This document shows positions 15,414 to 21,780 of a DNA stretch of 21,780 nucleotides, in pieces (within the stretch, counting starts at the first letter, position 1; every line of letters begins with the position of its first letter). The notes under the pieces are model-generated. The model had not been told where the DNA came from and searched no databases. It worked only from the letters and a program-made list of their open reading frames with translations. Position numbers and translations under genes: made by a program. Source of the DNA: JAOAPY01 sp041492185 (lineage in GTDB: Bacteria > Acidobacteriota > Blastocatellia > Pyrinomonadales > Pyrinomonadaceae); assembly GCA_041492185.1 (NCBI GenBank), contig JBGPWL010000078.1, positions 1 to 21,780 on the forward strand. The letters run 5' to 3'.

Positions 15414-15491
15414 GTGACAATAGTTAAGCTTATCGTCATTACGATCCTGATTATCCTGAGCATCCTGCTGTTCGGGCGGTTTTTCATTTAG
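15414..15491 (+). CDS. 25-residue single-pass membrane peptide
   Basis: A GTG at 15414 preceded by GAGG with 7-nt spacing opens a 25-codon frame to a TAG at 15489-15491. The peptide reads MTIVKLIVITILIILSILLF and then GRFFI: a short N-terminal part with one Lys, about 15-17 uninterrupted hydrophobic residues and an Arg near the end. This is a complete single membrane helix. A near-consensus promoter lies 60 nt upstream and the next gene starts 15 nt downstream without its own clear ribosome site, so translation may be coupled. It could be a regulatory small membrane protein or a leader peptide controlling the downstream genes. It is too short to be found by usual gene callers. No homologue is known to me. 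Confidence 0.6.
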   Translation: MTIVKLIVITILIILSILLFGRFFI

Positions 15492-15506
15492 CCCGCAGCT
15501 TCAGCG

Positions 15507-16550
15507 ATGCTTCTGCCTCTTGCAGCGCTCAGTCGAAGCGTTCCGGTTTCTGGCGCTGACCATTCAATCGCCCATTCAATACGAGTCAATCACTTTCTTG
15601 GAATAGTCTTAGCTGGACTGTTTGCTGCTCTGTTTCATTTATCGGCATCAGCGCAGGAGCCCGGCCAGGAAGACGTCATTCGCGTGCGAACCGATCTCGT
15701 GACGGTCCCGGTTGTCGTTTTGGATTCGCACGGGCGTCGCGTGTTTGGTTTGAAAGCGGAAGACTTTGCGCTGCGAGTTGATGGTCGAGGCGTAAAGCTC
15801 GATCACTTCTCTACGGGCACCGATCATGTCGCGCTCGCGTTTCTGCTGGATGCGTCGGGAAGCGCGCGCGATTACGTCAGCCGACAGCGTGATGCTGCAC
15901 TCGCGCTCTTTTCGCGTTTTGGACCCGGCTCGGAAGTCGCAGTGCTGCGCTTTACGGAAAAAGCCGACGTCGCAGTTCCCTTCTCGACCGAAATCAGCAA
16001 AGCGCGTTTGGGTTTTGATTTCCCCGCCGCGACCGGACATCACACGGCGATATTCGATTCGGCAGCGACGCTGATTCAATTGTTCAAGCAGCGAAAGAGC
16101 GCGCCGACCGAACGACGCATCATCATCCTGACCAGCGACGGTCTCGATAACGCCAGCTTCAAACGAGCGTCTGACGTGATCGATGGCGCCCGCGCCGAGT
16201 CGATCTCGTTCTACATAATTCATTTTCCTCTCTTCGTGCCTAATGGAAATCATCTCGCGGCGCGGCAGCCGACAAAAGGGTTTCGCGATCTGGCTGAGAA
16301 AACCGGCGGACGCTATTTCATGGTTGGCGATGCAAAGTCGGCGCTGAATCCAATAGCGAGTTATGATCTCTCCGCGATCTTCAAATCGATTGAGGACGAT
16401 CTGGCTAGTCAGTACGTATTAGGTTTTTATCCGGACGAAGCATCACGCGCCGGCGGCTTTCATCGCGTCGAGGTTCAACTGCCCATCCTGGAAAGAAAGA
16501 AGCAGCGAGTTAGAATGCTGCGCGAAGGTTATCTCATCGGCAAACCCTAG
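15507..16550 (+). CDS. Secreted VWFA-related protein (Acidobacteria type)
   Basis: The 347-residue product carries a signal peptide with a long n-region (hydrophobic core about residues 30-45, likely cleavage after ASA at 49). It is followed by VIRVRTDLVTVPVVVLDSHG, the start typical of the VWFA-related domain proteins common in Acidobacteria. A von Willebrand factor A fold follows with the metal-ion-dependent adhesion motif DASGS (D115, S117, S119). Such domains bind partners through a divalent ion, so an extracytoplasmic protein-protein interaction is likely, but no partner is known. The ATG at 15507 is the only reasonable start and lacks a ribosome site, 15 nt after the 25-residue ORF. purH starts 9 bp after the stop. 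Confidence 0.85.
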   Translation: MLLPLAALSRSVPVSGADHSIAHSIRVNHFLGIVLAGLFAALFHLSASAQEPGQEDVIRVRTDLVTVPVVVLDSHGRRVFGLKAEDFALRVDGRGVKLDHFSTGTDHVALAFLLDASGSARDYVSRQRDAALALFSRFGPGSEVAVLRFTEKADVAVPFSTEISKARLGFDFPAATGHHTAIFDSAATLIQLFKQRKSAPTERRIIILTSDGLDNASFKRASDVIDGARAESISFYIIHFPLFVPNGNHLAARQPTKGFRDLAEKTGGRYFMVGDAKSALNPIASYDLSAIFKSIEDDLASQYVLGFYPDEASRAGGFHRVEVQLPILERKKQRVRMLREGYLIGKP

Positions 16551-16559
16551 CTCTTAATT

Positions 16560-18176
16560 ATGACTGAAACAAACGATCAAGGACTGCGCCCGATTCGCCG
16601 CGCGCTAATCAGCGTGTCGGACAAAACCGGCATCGTCGATTTCGCGCGCGAGTTGAAACGCTTCAATGTCGAGATCATCAGCACCGGCGGCACTGCGAAA
16701 GCATTGCGCGACGCCGGCATCGACGTGCGTGACGTTTCCGAAGTGACGGGTTTTCCTGAAATGATGGACGGCCGTATCAAGACGCTGCATCCACGTATTC
16801 ACGGCGCGCTGCTCGCGCTTCGCGACAATCCCGAGCACGTGGCGGCAATGAATGAACACGACATCGAGCCCATTGATATGGTCGTCGTGAACCTTTATCC
16901 GTTCGAGCAAACGATTGCCCGTGAAGGAGTGACGCTCGAAGAAGCGATCGAACAAATAGACATTGGCGGGCCGGCGATGATCCGGTCTGCCGCAAAGAAT
17001 AGCGGATCAGTCGCAGTCCTAGTCTCAATCGACTCTTACGCCGACGTTGTGGCAGAACTGGCCATGCACGAAGGCTCTCTTTCCCTAGCTACTCGTCAAA
17101 GGTTAGCTCGCGAAGCGTTTGACCGAACCGCCGCCTATGATCGCGTGGTCTCATTCTATCTTCTAAAACACGAGGCCGAGTTAGTAATACAAGCAATGCT
17201 TGATGAGCCCGAAGAGGAAGAAGAGCCTGATGACGTAGTGCCTCGCTCCGTTGATCTTCTCTGCGACAAAATAGGTGATTTGCGCTATGGAGAGAATCCT
17301 CATCAGCGAGCAGCAGTCTACAAAGTCGACGATTGGAACACGAGCCTAGCTTTGCCGACGGTCCTTTCCGGCAAGGAAATGTCTTTCAATAACTATGTCG
17401 ACGCTGACGCAGCCTGGCAACTCGTTTGCGACTTTGACGAACTCGTGTGTGCAATCATCAAGCATACCAACCCGGCAGGTGTCGCGCTGGGTGCGACCGC
17501 GGAAGAAGCTTATCGACGAGCGCTCGCTTGCGATTCCGTCTCAGCCTTCGGAGGCATCGTCGCGTTCAATCGCACCGTCGATGAAGCGGCGGCGCGTGCA
17601 GTCATCGAAATCTTCGTCGAAGTTGTAATTGCTCCGGACTACGAGCCTGCGGCCCTTGAAGTCTTAAAGACGAAGAAGAATCTGCGCGCGCTGCTGGCCG
17701 GCGATTCCAGAACAGCCGAAGGATTGGACTACAAACAAATCTCCGGCGGCATGCTGGTGCAAACCCGCGACGCGCACAGGCTGAAACGAGAAGATTTGAA
17801 AACTGTTACTAAACGCGAACCGACTGAAGCAGAGATCAGAGCATTGCTGTTCGCCTGGACCGTATGCAAGCACACGAAATCAAACGCGATCGTTTATGCG
17901 CGCGAGGGACAAACGGTGGGCGTCGGCGCGGGACAAATGTCACGCGTGGATTCGGTAAAGCTCGGCGCGATGCGCGCGCAACTACCGGTCAAGGGTTCAG
18001 TGCTGGCGTCAGACGCCTTCTTCCCTTTTCGTGATGGCCTTGACGAAGCAGCAAAGCATGGCATCACCGCCGTCATACAACCCGGCGGCTCAGTGCGCGA
18101 TGCGGAAGTGATCGCCGCCGCCGACGAACATGATCTGGCAATGGTGTTTACGGGAGTGAGACATTTCAAGCATTGA
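16560..18176 (+). CDS. purH: Bifunctional AICAR transformylase / IMP cyclohydrolase
   Basis: PurH catalyses the last two steps of IMP synthesis: formyl transfer from 10-formyltetrahydrofolate to AICAR, then ring closure. The N-terminal cyclohydrolase domain shows SVSDKTGIVDFA and ISTGGTAKALRDAGI. The transformylase domain shows LRYGENPHQRA, the catalytic Lys-His pair in IIKHTNPAGVA (K301-H302), SVSAFGGIVAFN, GGMLVQ, CKHTKSNAIVYA and the canonical ending FTGVRHFKH. Length (538) is close to the 529 of E. coli PurH. An acidic run EEEEEP (about residues 217-225) lies at the domain linker. The ATG at 16560 has no evident Shine-Dalgarno sequence and is 9 bp from the preceding stop, suggesting co-transcription with the VWFA gene. 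Confidence 0.97.
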   Translation: MTETNDQGLRPIRRALISVSDKTGIVDFARELKRFNVEIISTGGTAKALRDAGIDVRDVSEVTGFPEMMDGRIKTLHPRIHGALLALRDNPEHVAAMNEHDIEPIDMVVVNLYPFEQTIAREGVTLEEAIEQIDIGGPAMIRSAAKNSGSVAVLVSIDSYADVVAELAMHEGSLSLATRQRLAREAFDRTAAYDRVVSFYLLKHEAELVIQAMLDEPEEEEEPDDVVPRSVDLLCDKIGDLRYGENPHQRAAVYKVDDWNTSLALPTVLSGKEMSFNNYVDADAAWQLVCDFDELVCAIIKHTNPAGVALGATAEEAYRRALACDSVSAFGGIVAFNRTVDEAAARAVIEIFVEVVIAPDYEPAALEVLKTKKNLRALLAGDSRTAEGLDYKQISGGMLVQTRDAHRLKREDLKTVTKREPTEAEIRALLFAWTVCKHTKSNAIVYAREGQTVGVGAGQMSRVDSVKLGAMRAQLPVKGSVLASDAFFPFRDGLDEAAKHGITAVIQPGGSVRDAEVIAAADEHDLAMVFTGVRHFKH

Positions 18177-18185
18177 GGTACGAAC

Positions 18186-18253
18186 GTAGGGGCAGGGCTC
18201 GTCCCTGCCCGCCTTCAATTTGGGTCGCGGGCAGGGACAAGCCCTGCCCCTAC
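18186..18253. repeat. REPIN-like element: two inverted GTAG-headed hairpins
   Basis: The left arm (18186-18212) and right arm (18227-18253) are inverted copies matching at 26 of 27 bases across a 14-nt spacer. Each arm is itself a head GTAG followed by the palindrome GGGCAGGG-5 nt-CCCTGCCC. A GTAG head plus a palindrome is the design of bacterial REP sequences, and two in inverted order make a REPIN, mobilised by RAYT transposases. It starts 10 nt after purH and could also protect or end the purH transcript; no T-run follows. Confidence 0.85.
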
Positions 18254-18343
18254 AATTCTACCGAAGGAACGCTTGCTCTCGTCGAGGACTTTAATTGATA
18301 CTGGCGCCGTCTCCGCTACGCGCGCAATTGACAAAGGAGAGAC

Positions 18344-19324
18344 ATGGCAAAAGACGACACTGCCCTCGTAGACGAACGAAAATCAATCCGCTGCCGCTAC
18401 TGTGGCCAGCGCAACCAGGTGAGCGCCAAAAAGAACGGCGAGGTCCGTTGCGGCCGCTGTCGCCTTCTGCTTTCTGATGAACCGCACAAGAAGTTTGCGC
18501 ATCTCGACAAAGCTCAATACATCCATCCGGCTGATCGCAAAGCGCTCTCGGCGTTGCGTGCTATTCCGGGAATCGATTCTGCTTTGAAGAAATTATTGGC
18601 GGTCACCGGCGAGTCAGCGATTCGAGTCATCTTCACCGCGGGCGCCGTTAAGGTCACTCCGAAACAGTGCCCGGATCTGCATGCCAAACTTCAGGTAGCC
18701 TGCACCACGTTGGGCGTGGACATGCCGGAGTTATTCGTGCAGCAAAATCCGGTAGCCAACGCCTTTACCGGCGGCGTCGAGCGACCCGTGATTGTCCTTT
18801 ACTCGCAATTGCTCGAGCGGCTGACCGATGAAGAGGTGCTCGCGGTCGTAGCGCACGAAGTTGGTCACATCCACGCCGAGCATGTTCTTTATTTGACGGC
18901 GGCGCGCTTGATTGAGTTTCTGGCGAAGACCGCGGTCATGGCCTCGCCGATAATCCCAATCATTAAGGAGCTGATAACACTTTCGATGCGCGCGGCGCTG
19001 TTGGCATGGGCCCGGCGCGCTGAACTCTCCTGCGATCGCGCGGCGCTGCTGGTCACTCAGGATGCAGACGTAATTGGCCGTACGATGATGAAGCTGGCTG
19101 GTGGCACTTATGCATCGAAGATCGACTACGAGCAGTTTCTCGCGCAGGGTCGTGAGTTCCAGAAGACGTACGACGAGAAAGCGCTGGATCGTTTCTGGGC
19201 CGACGTGATCACCACCGGCATGAGCCATCCGTTCCCCGTCTGGCGCGTTGCCGAAATTCTGGAATGGGTCGAGAGCGGCGAGTACAAGGCGTTGATGAAT
19301 GCGCCCGAAAGCGCGGCGGCATAA
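18344..19324 (+). CDS. M48-family metallopeptidase with N-terminal zinc ribbon
   Basis: The 326-residue protein starts with a zinc-ribbon-like module, CRYC and CGRC (C17, C20, C36, C39). A helical region follows, then the peptidase core: HEVGH (171-175) with the third ligand expected at E227 in RRAELSCDRAA, the M48 pattern. A hydrophobic stretch (about residues 195-222, between the two motifs) could sit in the membrane. M48 enzymes such as HtpX degrade misfolded membrane proteins; others process peptides. The ATG at 18344 has an excellent ribosome site, AAAGGAGA, 3 nt upstream (4-7 nt from the core). Upstream lies the 167-bp spacer with the REPIN-like repeat. Peptidase family firm; substrate unknown. 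Confidence 0.88.
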   Translation: MAKDDTALVDERKSIRCRYCGQRNQVSAKKNGEVRCGRCRLLLSDEPHKKFAHLDKAQYIHPADRKALSALRAIPGIDSALKKLLAVTGESAIRVIFTAGAVKVTPKQCPDLHAKLQVACTTLGVDMPELFVQQNPVANAFTGGVERPVIVLYSQLLERLTDEEVLAVVAHEVGHIHAEHVLYLTAARLIEFLAKTAVMASPIIPIIKELITLSMRAALLAWARRAELSCDRAALLVTQDADVIGRTMMKLAGGTYASKIDYEQFLAQGREFQKTYDEKALDRFWADVITTGMSHPFPVWRVAEILEWVESGEYKALMNAPESAAA

Positions 19325-19359
19325 TTTTCTTTTCTTGCAAGGCAAGTGCTCTTGGACCG

Positions 19360-19388
19360 TTGAAAGCGTGTCAAACAAAGCGTAGCAT
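19360..19388 (+). promoter_or_regulatory. Promoter predicting a leaderless transcript
   Basis: TTGAAA (19360-19365) and TAGCAT (19383-19388) are 17 bp apart. Transcription would start at about 19395, which is the A of the ATG of the Uma2-family gene, and no Shine-Dalgarno sequence precedes that ATG. Confidence 0.5.
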
Positions 19389-19394
19389 TGTCCC

Positions 19395-19961
19395 ATGTCA
19401 TCGCAGGCGAAAACTCTCCTTACGCCGGAAGAATACTTGGCTATCGAACGTGAAGCTGAGTTTAAGAGCGAGTACTACAAGGGAGAGGTCTTCGCCTTTG
19501 CCGGTGCGAGCCTGCGACACAACCTAATCTCTGCGAATATTCTGGCCAACATACACACCCAACTGCGAGGTGGCCCTTGCAGTGCTTTCCCAAGTGACAT
19601 GCGAATAACAATGCCGCAGACTCCGCACTATACCTACGCGGACGTTGTAGTCGTTTGCGGTCAGCCCATACTGGACGACGACTTCAAAGATAACCTGTTA
19701 AATCCAATTGTTATTGTCGAAGTCTTATCTCCATCGACTGAGAGATACGACCGAGGCACCAAGTTTGAGAGCTATCAGCACATCGCGTCGCTGAGCGAAT
19801 ATGTGTTGGTATCGCAGGACAGACCTCGAGTGGAGCAGTTTCTCAAACAGCCGGACGGCCGATGGCTTTATTCAGAGACCTCCGCAGAAGGCGCCATCAA
19901 GCTGACTTCGATTGACTGCCAATTGGCTTTGAACGATATCTACGACAAGGTTGAATTCTAG
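19395..19961 (+). CDS. Uma2-family putative endonuclease (DUF820)
   Basis: The 188-residue protein matches the Uma2 layout: LLTPEEYLAIERE near the N terminus, the GEVFAFAGAS segment, RHNLISANIL, YADVVVVCG with D83, VIVEVLSPST with E109, and a Lys at 123 after RYDRGTK. This is a PD-(D/E)xK nuclease-like fold; the family is often multicopy in Cyanobacteria and Acidobacteria and its biological role is not settled. No transposase or restriction partner is beside it. The ATG at 19395 has no ribosome binding site and coincides with the predicted transcription start, so the mRNA may be leaderless. The fabI gene begins 40 bp downstream on the same strand. Confidence 0.88.
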   Translation: MSSQAKTLLTPEEYLAIEREAEFKSEYYKGEVFAFAGASLRHNLISANILANIHTQLRGGPCSAFPSDMRITMPQTPHYTYADVVVVCGQPILDDDFKDNLLNPIVIVEVLSPSTERYDRGTKFESYQHIASLSEYVLVSQDRPRVEQFLKQPDGRWLYSETSAEGAIKLTSIDCQLALNDIYDKVEF

Positions 19962-20001
19962 GCCCGGCCCACGTGATCCCAATAGATCAACGCGAAAAAC
20001 T

Positions 20002-20766
20002 ATGTTGCGAAACAAACTCGGAATAATTTTCGGTGTTGCCAACAAACGCTCCATCGCCTGGGCCACGGCGCAGGCGCTGCATGAAGCCGGCGCGCGTTTG
20101 GCGTTTGCTTATCAGGGCGAGCGTTTGAAGGAAAATGTTGAAAGCCTGACAGAGTCAGAGATGCCGGACTCGCCGCTGCTTTCGTGCGATGTAACAAAGC
20201 AGGATGAAGTTGACGAGACCTTCAAGCGTCTGGCGTCGGAGTTTGGCCGGCTTGATTTTCTGATTCACAGCATCGCGTTCGCGCCGCGCGAAGCCCTTGA
20301 AGGCGAATACATGAAGGTCGAACGCGACGCCTTTGCCAGCGCCCTTGAGATCAGCGCCTACTCGCTTACTCAATTGGCGCGCGCCGCGGCCCCGTTGATG
20401 ACCGAAGGCGGCAGCATAGTCACCATGACTTTTCACGGCGCCGAAAAAGTCTATCAAGGGTACAACGTTATGGGTGTCGCCAAAGCCGCGCTGGAATCGA
20501 GCGTGCGTTATCTTGCTGCTGACCTCGGCCCGCGCAACATTCGTGTGAACGCGATTAGCGCCGGACCAATTCAGACGCTTTCCGCGCGAGGCGTATCAGG
20601 CTTGAGCACGATGCTGAAGCATCATGCTGAGCGCGCGCCGCTGCAGCGCAATGTCGAGCCGCGCGAAGTCGGCAACACCGCGCTCTTTCTGTGCAGTCCA
20701 CTCTCGTCGGGCATCACCGGCGAAACGATCTACGTCGATTGCGGCTATAACATCATGGGAATTTGA
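20002..20766 (+). CDS. fabI: Enoyl-ACP reductase (NADH), FabI type
   Basis: FabI reduces enoyl-ACP in the last step of each cycle of type II fatty-acid synthesis. The 254-residue protein has the SDR nucleotide site in the FabI form, GVANKRSIAWATAQAL (11-26), the HSIAFAPREAL segment and the catalytic Tyr-x6-Lys pair (Y154, K161) in YNVMGVAK. It ends with the usual GETIYVDCGYNIMG. E. coli FabI has a second conserved Tyr (Y146) in SYLG; here the aligned segment is TFHG, with Phe144. I chose the ATG at 20002 because an in-frame TTG at 19951 would run back over the preceding gene; a ribosome site is not obvious. The enzyme is the target class of triclosan and isoniazid-like inhibitors. Confidence 0.95.
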   Translation: MLRNKLGIIFGVANKRSIAWATAQALHEAGARLAFAYQGERLKENVESLTESEMPDSPLLSCDVTKQDEVDETFKRLASEFGRLDFLIHSIAFAPREALEGEYMKVERDAFASALEISAYSLTQLARAAAPLMTEGGSIVTMTFHGAEKVYQGYNVMGVAKAALESSVRYLAADLGPRNIRVNAISAGPIQTLSARGVSGLSTMLKHHAERAPLQRNVEPREVGNTALFLCSPLSSGITGETIYVDCGYNIMGI

Positions 20767-20805
20767 AAGCTCGCGCGTGTGAGGATTCACAACGGGAGAT
20801 CATCC

Positions 20806-21429
20806 GTGCCTGACACTAAAACCCCAGCGCAATTAGAGCAAGCGGAAAAGCGTGGCGTCGTTGCGACAACCTTCATCGGATTTCTGATTGGTTTGGCGAT
20901 CGCGACTGCGATTGAGCCGGTCCGCGCTGCCGTGCGCGAAGCTGGACTAACGCGGGCCAGTTCCTTTCTCTTCTTAGTCTTCATGCTCACAACGATACGC
21001 TTCTTCATTGGCTATCAGCTTCACCTGATGGATGCCAAATTACGTGCGATGAGCGGTTTCGTCTGGTTCTTCGACTTTCTGGTAATAATCGTCGAAACCA
21101 CCATCCTTATCTTTATGGGTACCCTCTGCACAGTGCCTGCAAGCTCCGCCTCTCGTTATGGCTTTTTCAGGTTGATGATATTTCTGCTTATCGCCGATGT
21201 GTTGTGGGCAGTCGTGCAGTGGGTATTTGGGATAAAGAAAAGCTGGCGGCGCGAGAAGGTTCTGTGGGGCTGGGGTATTTCCGGCGCCTGCATCATCGCC
21301 ATAATGGGAATAGTCTCGTGGGCCACAGGCAGCTTATATTCAGATACTGGCTTAACTTGGATGCTCGCTTTAAACATCCTTGCCTTTGGGTTCGATTTGA
21401 AGTTGGTGGATGTTTACGACTTGCTATAG
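20806..21429 (+). CDS. Integral membrane protein, unrecognised
   Basis: The 207-residue product shows about five hydrophobic segments, for example ATTFIGFLIGLAIATAI, SSFLFLVFMLTTIRFFIG, VWFFDFLVIIVETTILIFMG, LMIFLLIADVLWAVVQWVF and ISGACIIAIMGIVSWATG, with short charged loops. It has no known transport or catalytic motif. I chose the GTG at 20806, which has GGGAG 7 nt upstream; the GTG at 20779 would add nine polar residues and has no such site. It follows fabI by 39 bp on the same strand and may be read with it. The next gene (cutA) is convergent, and no clear terminator is visible in the 36-bp gap. Confidence 0.7.
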   Translation: MPDTKTPAQLEQAEKRGVVATTFIGFLIGLAIATAIEPVRAAVREAGLTRASSFLFLVFMLTTIRFFIGYQLHLMDAKLRAMSGFVWFFDFLVIIVETTILIFMGTLCTVPASSASRYGFFRLMIFLLIADVLWAVVQWVFGIKKSWRREKVLWGWGISGACIIAIMGIVSWATGSLYSDTGLTWMLALNILAFGFDLKLVDVYDLL

Positions 21430-21465
21430 TTGTGAAGAAAATCTGAGTTGGAGCAAGTGGGCACT

Positions 21466-21780
21466 CTAAACGGTAAGTGTTTCATCAAGCCAAGCGAAGT
21501 AAGGTGCTGAGATCGCGGCCGCAGGCACGGCAACAATCTCCGGTGTCTCGTAGCTGTGCAGGGCGCGCACCTCACGCTCAAGCGCTTCAAACTTTGACGC
21601 AACGGTCTTCGCAATAAGCAATACTTCGGTAGCGCGTTCGATCTTCCCTTGCCAACGATAGACCGATTCCATCTCCGGCATGATCTGAACACACGCGGCC
21701 AGGCGCGAAGCGACCAGCGTGTCGGCGATGCGCGCGGCTTCTTCCCTGTTGGCCGCGGTCATGAAAACTACGAGAGCATC
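21466..21780 (-). CDS. cutA: CutA1-like divalent-ion tolerance protein (5' end outside window)
   Basis: The frame is open through the right edge. The part visible, 104 residues, begins DALVVFMTAANREEAARIA and continues with LVASRLAACVQIMPEMESVYRWQGKIE, AKTVASKFEALEREV, LHSYETPEIVAVP and YFAWLDE. These match the conserved stretches of CutA1, a small trimeric PII-like ferredoxin-fold protein of about 105-115 residues linked genetically to copper and divalent-cation tolerance in E. coli, though its mechanism is unclear. The first residues and start codon lie beyond 21780, so the visible part is nearly complete. It is convergent with the membrane protein gene and is not part of the efflux operon. 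Confidence 0.9.
   Translation of the reverse strand, partial: DALVVFMTAANREEAARIADTLVASRLAACVQIMPEMESVYRWQGKIERATEVLLIAKTVASKFEALEREVRALHSYETPEIVAVPAAAISAPYFAWLDETLTV

Noticed and set aside
15648..16253. 201-codon frame antisense to the VWFA gene
   Set aside because: The sense frame has a signal peptide and MIDAS motif; the antisense product has only biased composition.
1..21780. CRISPR arrays, tRNA or rRNA genes, phage or transposase genes
   Set aside because: No regularly spaced direct repeats, no tRNA-like cloverleaf that I could recognise and no such protein families were seen.

Overview
The window looks like chromosomal DNA from an Acidobacteriota-type bacterium, plausibly of the Blastocatellia/Pyrinomonas kind. 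The reasons are a secreted VWFA-related protein of the type common in Acidobacteria, an Oar-like TonB-dependent receptor with an N-terminal carboxypeptidase-regulatory-like domain, moderately high GC, and several dispersed palindromic repeats. The phylum is an inference from gene families; there is no rRNA or other marker here.

Layout. 1-1400: the tail of an unknown gene, then three small unrecognised minus-strand genes, one of them ending in a half DnaJ-type zinc motif. 1566-4064: a minus-strand group encoding a lipoprotein with SH3-like regions, a MobB-like P-loop protein and an FmdE-domain protein with a C-terminal zinc finger. The last two suggest a molybdenum/tungsten-cofactor or metal-handling pair. 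4209-4312: a dispersed palindromic repeat. 4399-5880: a secreted M61-like metallopeptidase on the minus strand. A near-consensus sigma70 promoter at 5943-5971 then points right and opens the main block.

6005-15171 is a plus-strand, probably co-transcribed envelope-export cluster: a small secreted Cys/His protein (CxxCxxCxxH), a TonB-dependent receptor, and a complete tripartite RND efflux system of the heavy-metal type (CzcC-like outer-membrane channel, CzcB-like lipoprotein adaptor, CzcA-like pump). A 183-bp inverted-repeat element lies between the adaptor and the pump genes. A likely rho-independent terminator follows the pump gene, and immediately after it come a good promoter and a 25-residue single-membrane-segment ORF with its own ribosome binding site.

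15507-21780 is mostly housekeeping: the VWFA-related secreted protein, purH (last two steps of IMP synthesis), a GTAG-headed REPIN-like repeat, a zinc-ribbon/M48 metallopeptidase, a Uma2-family nuclease whose promoter predicts a leaderless transcript, fabI (enoyl-ACP reductase, with Phe in place of one conserved Tyr), a small integral membrane protein, and a cutA homologue on the minus strand that runs off the right edge.

The points most worth following are: the three unrelated palindromic repeat families, two of them with a double-hairpin (REPIN-like) design and one with compensatory base changes; the 25-residue membrane ORF with a full set of expression signals; and the union of a Cys/His secreted protein, a TonB receptor and a metal-type efflux pump in one apparent operon. 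No CRISPR array, tRNA, rRNA, transposase gene or phage gene was seen.
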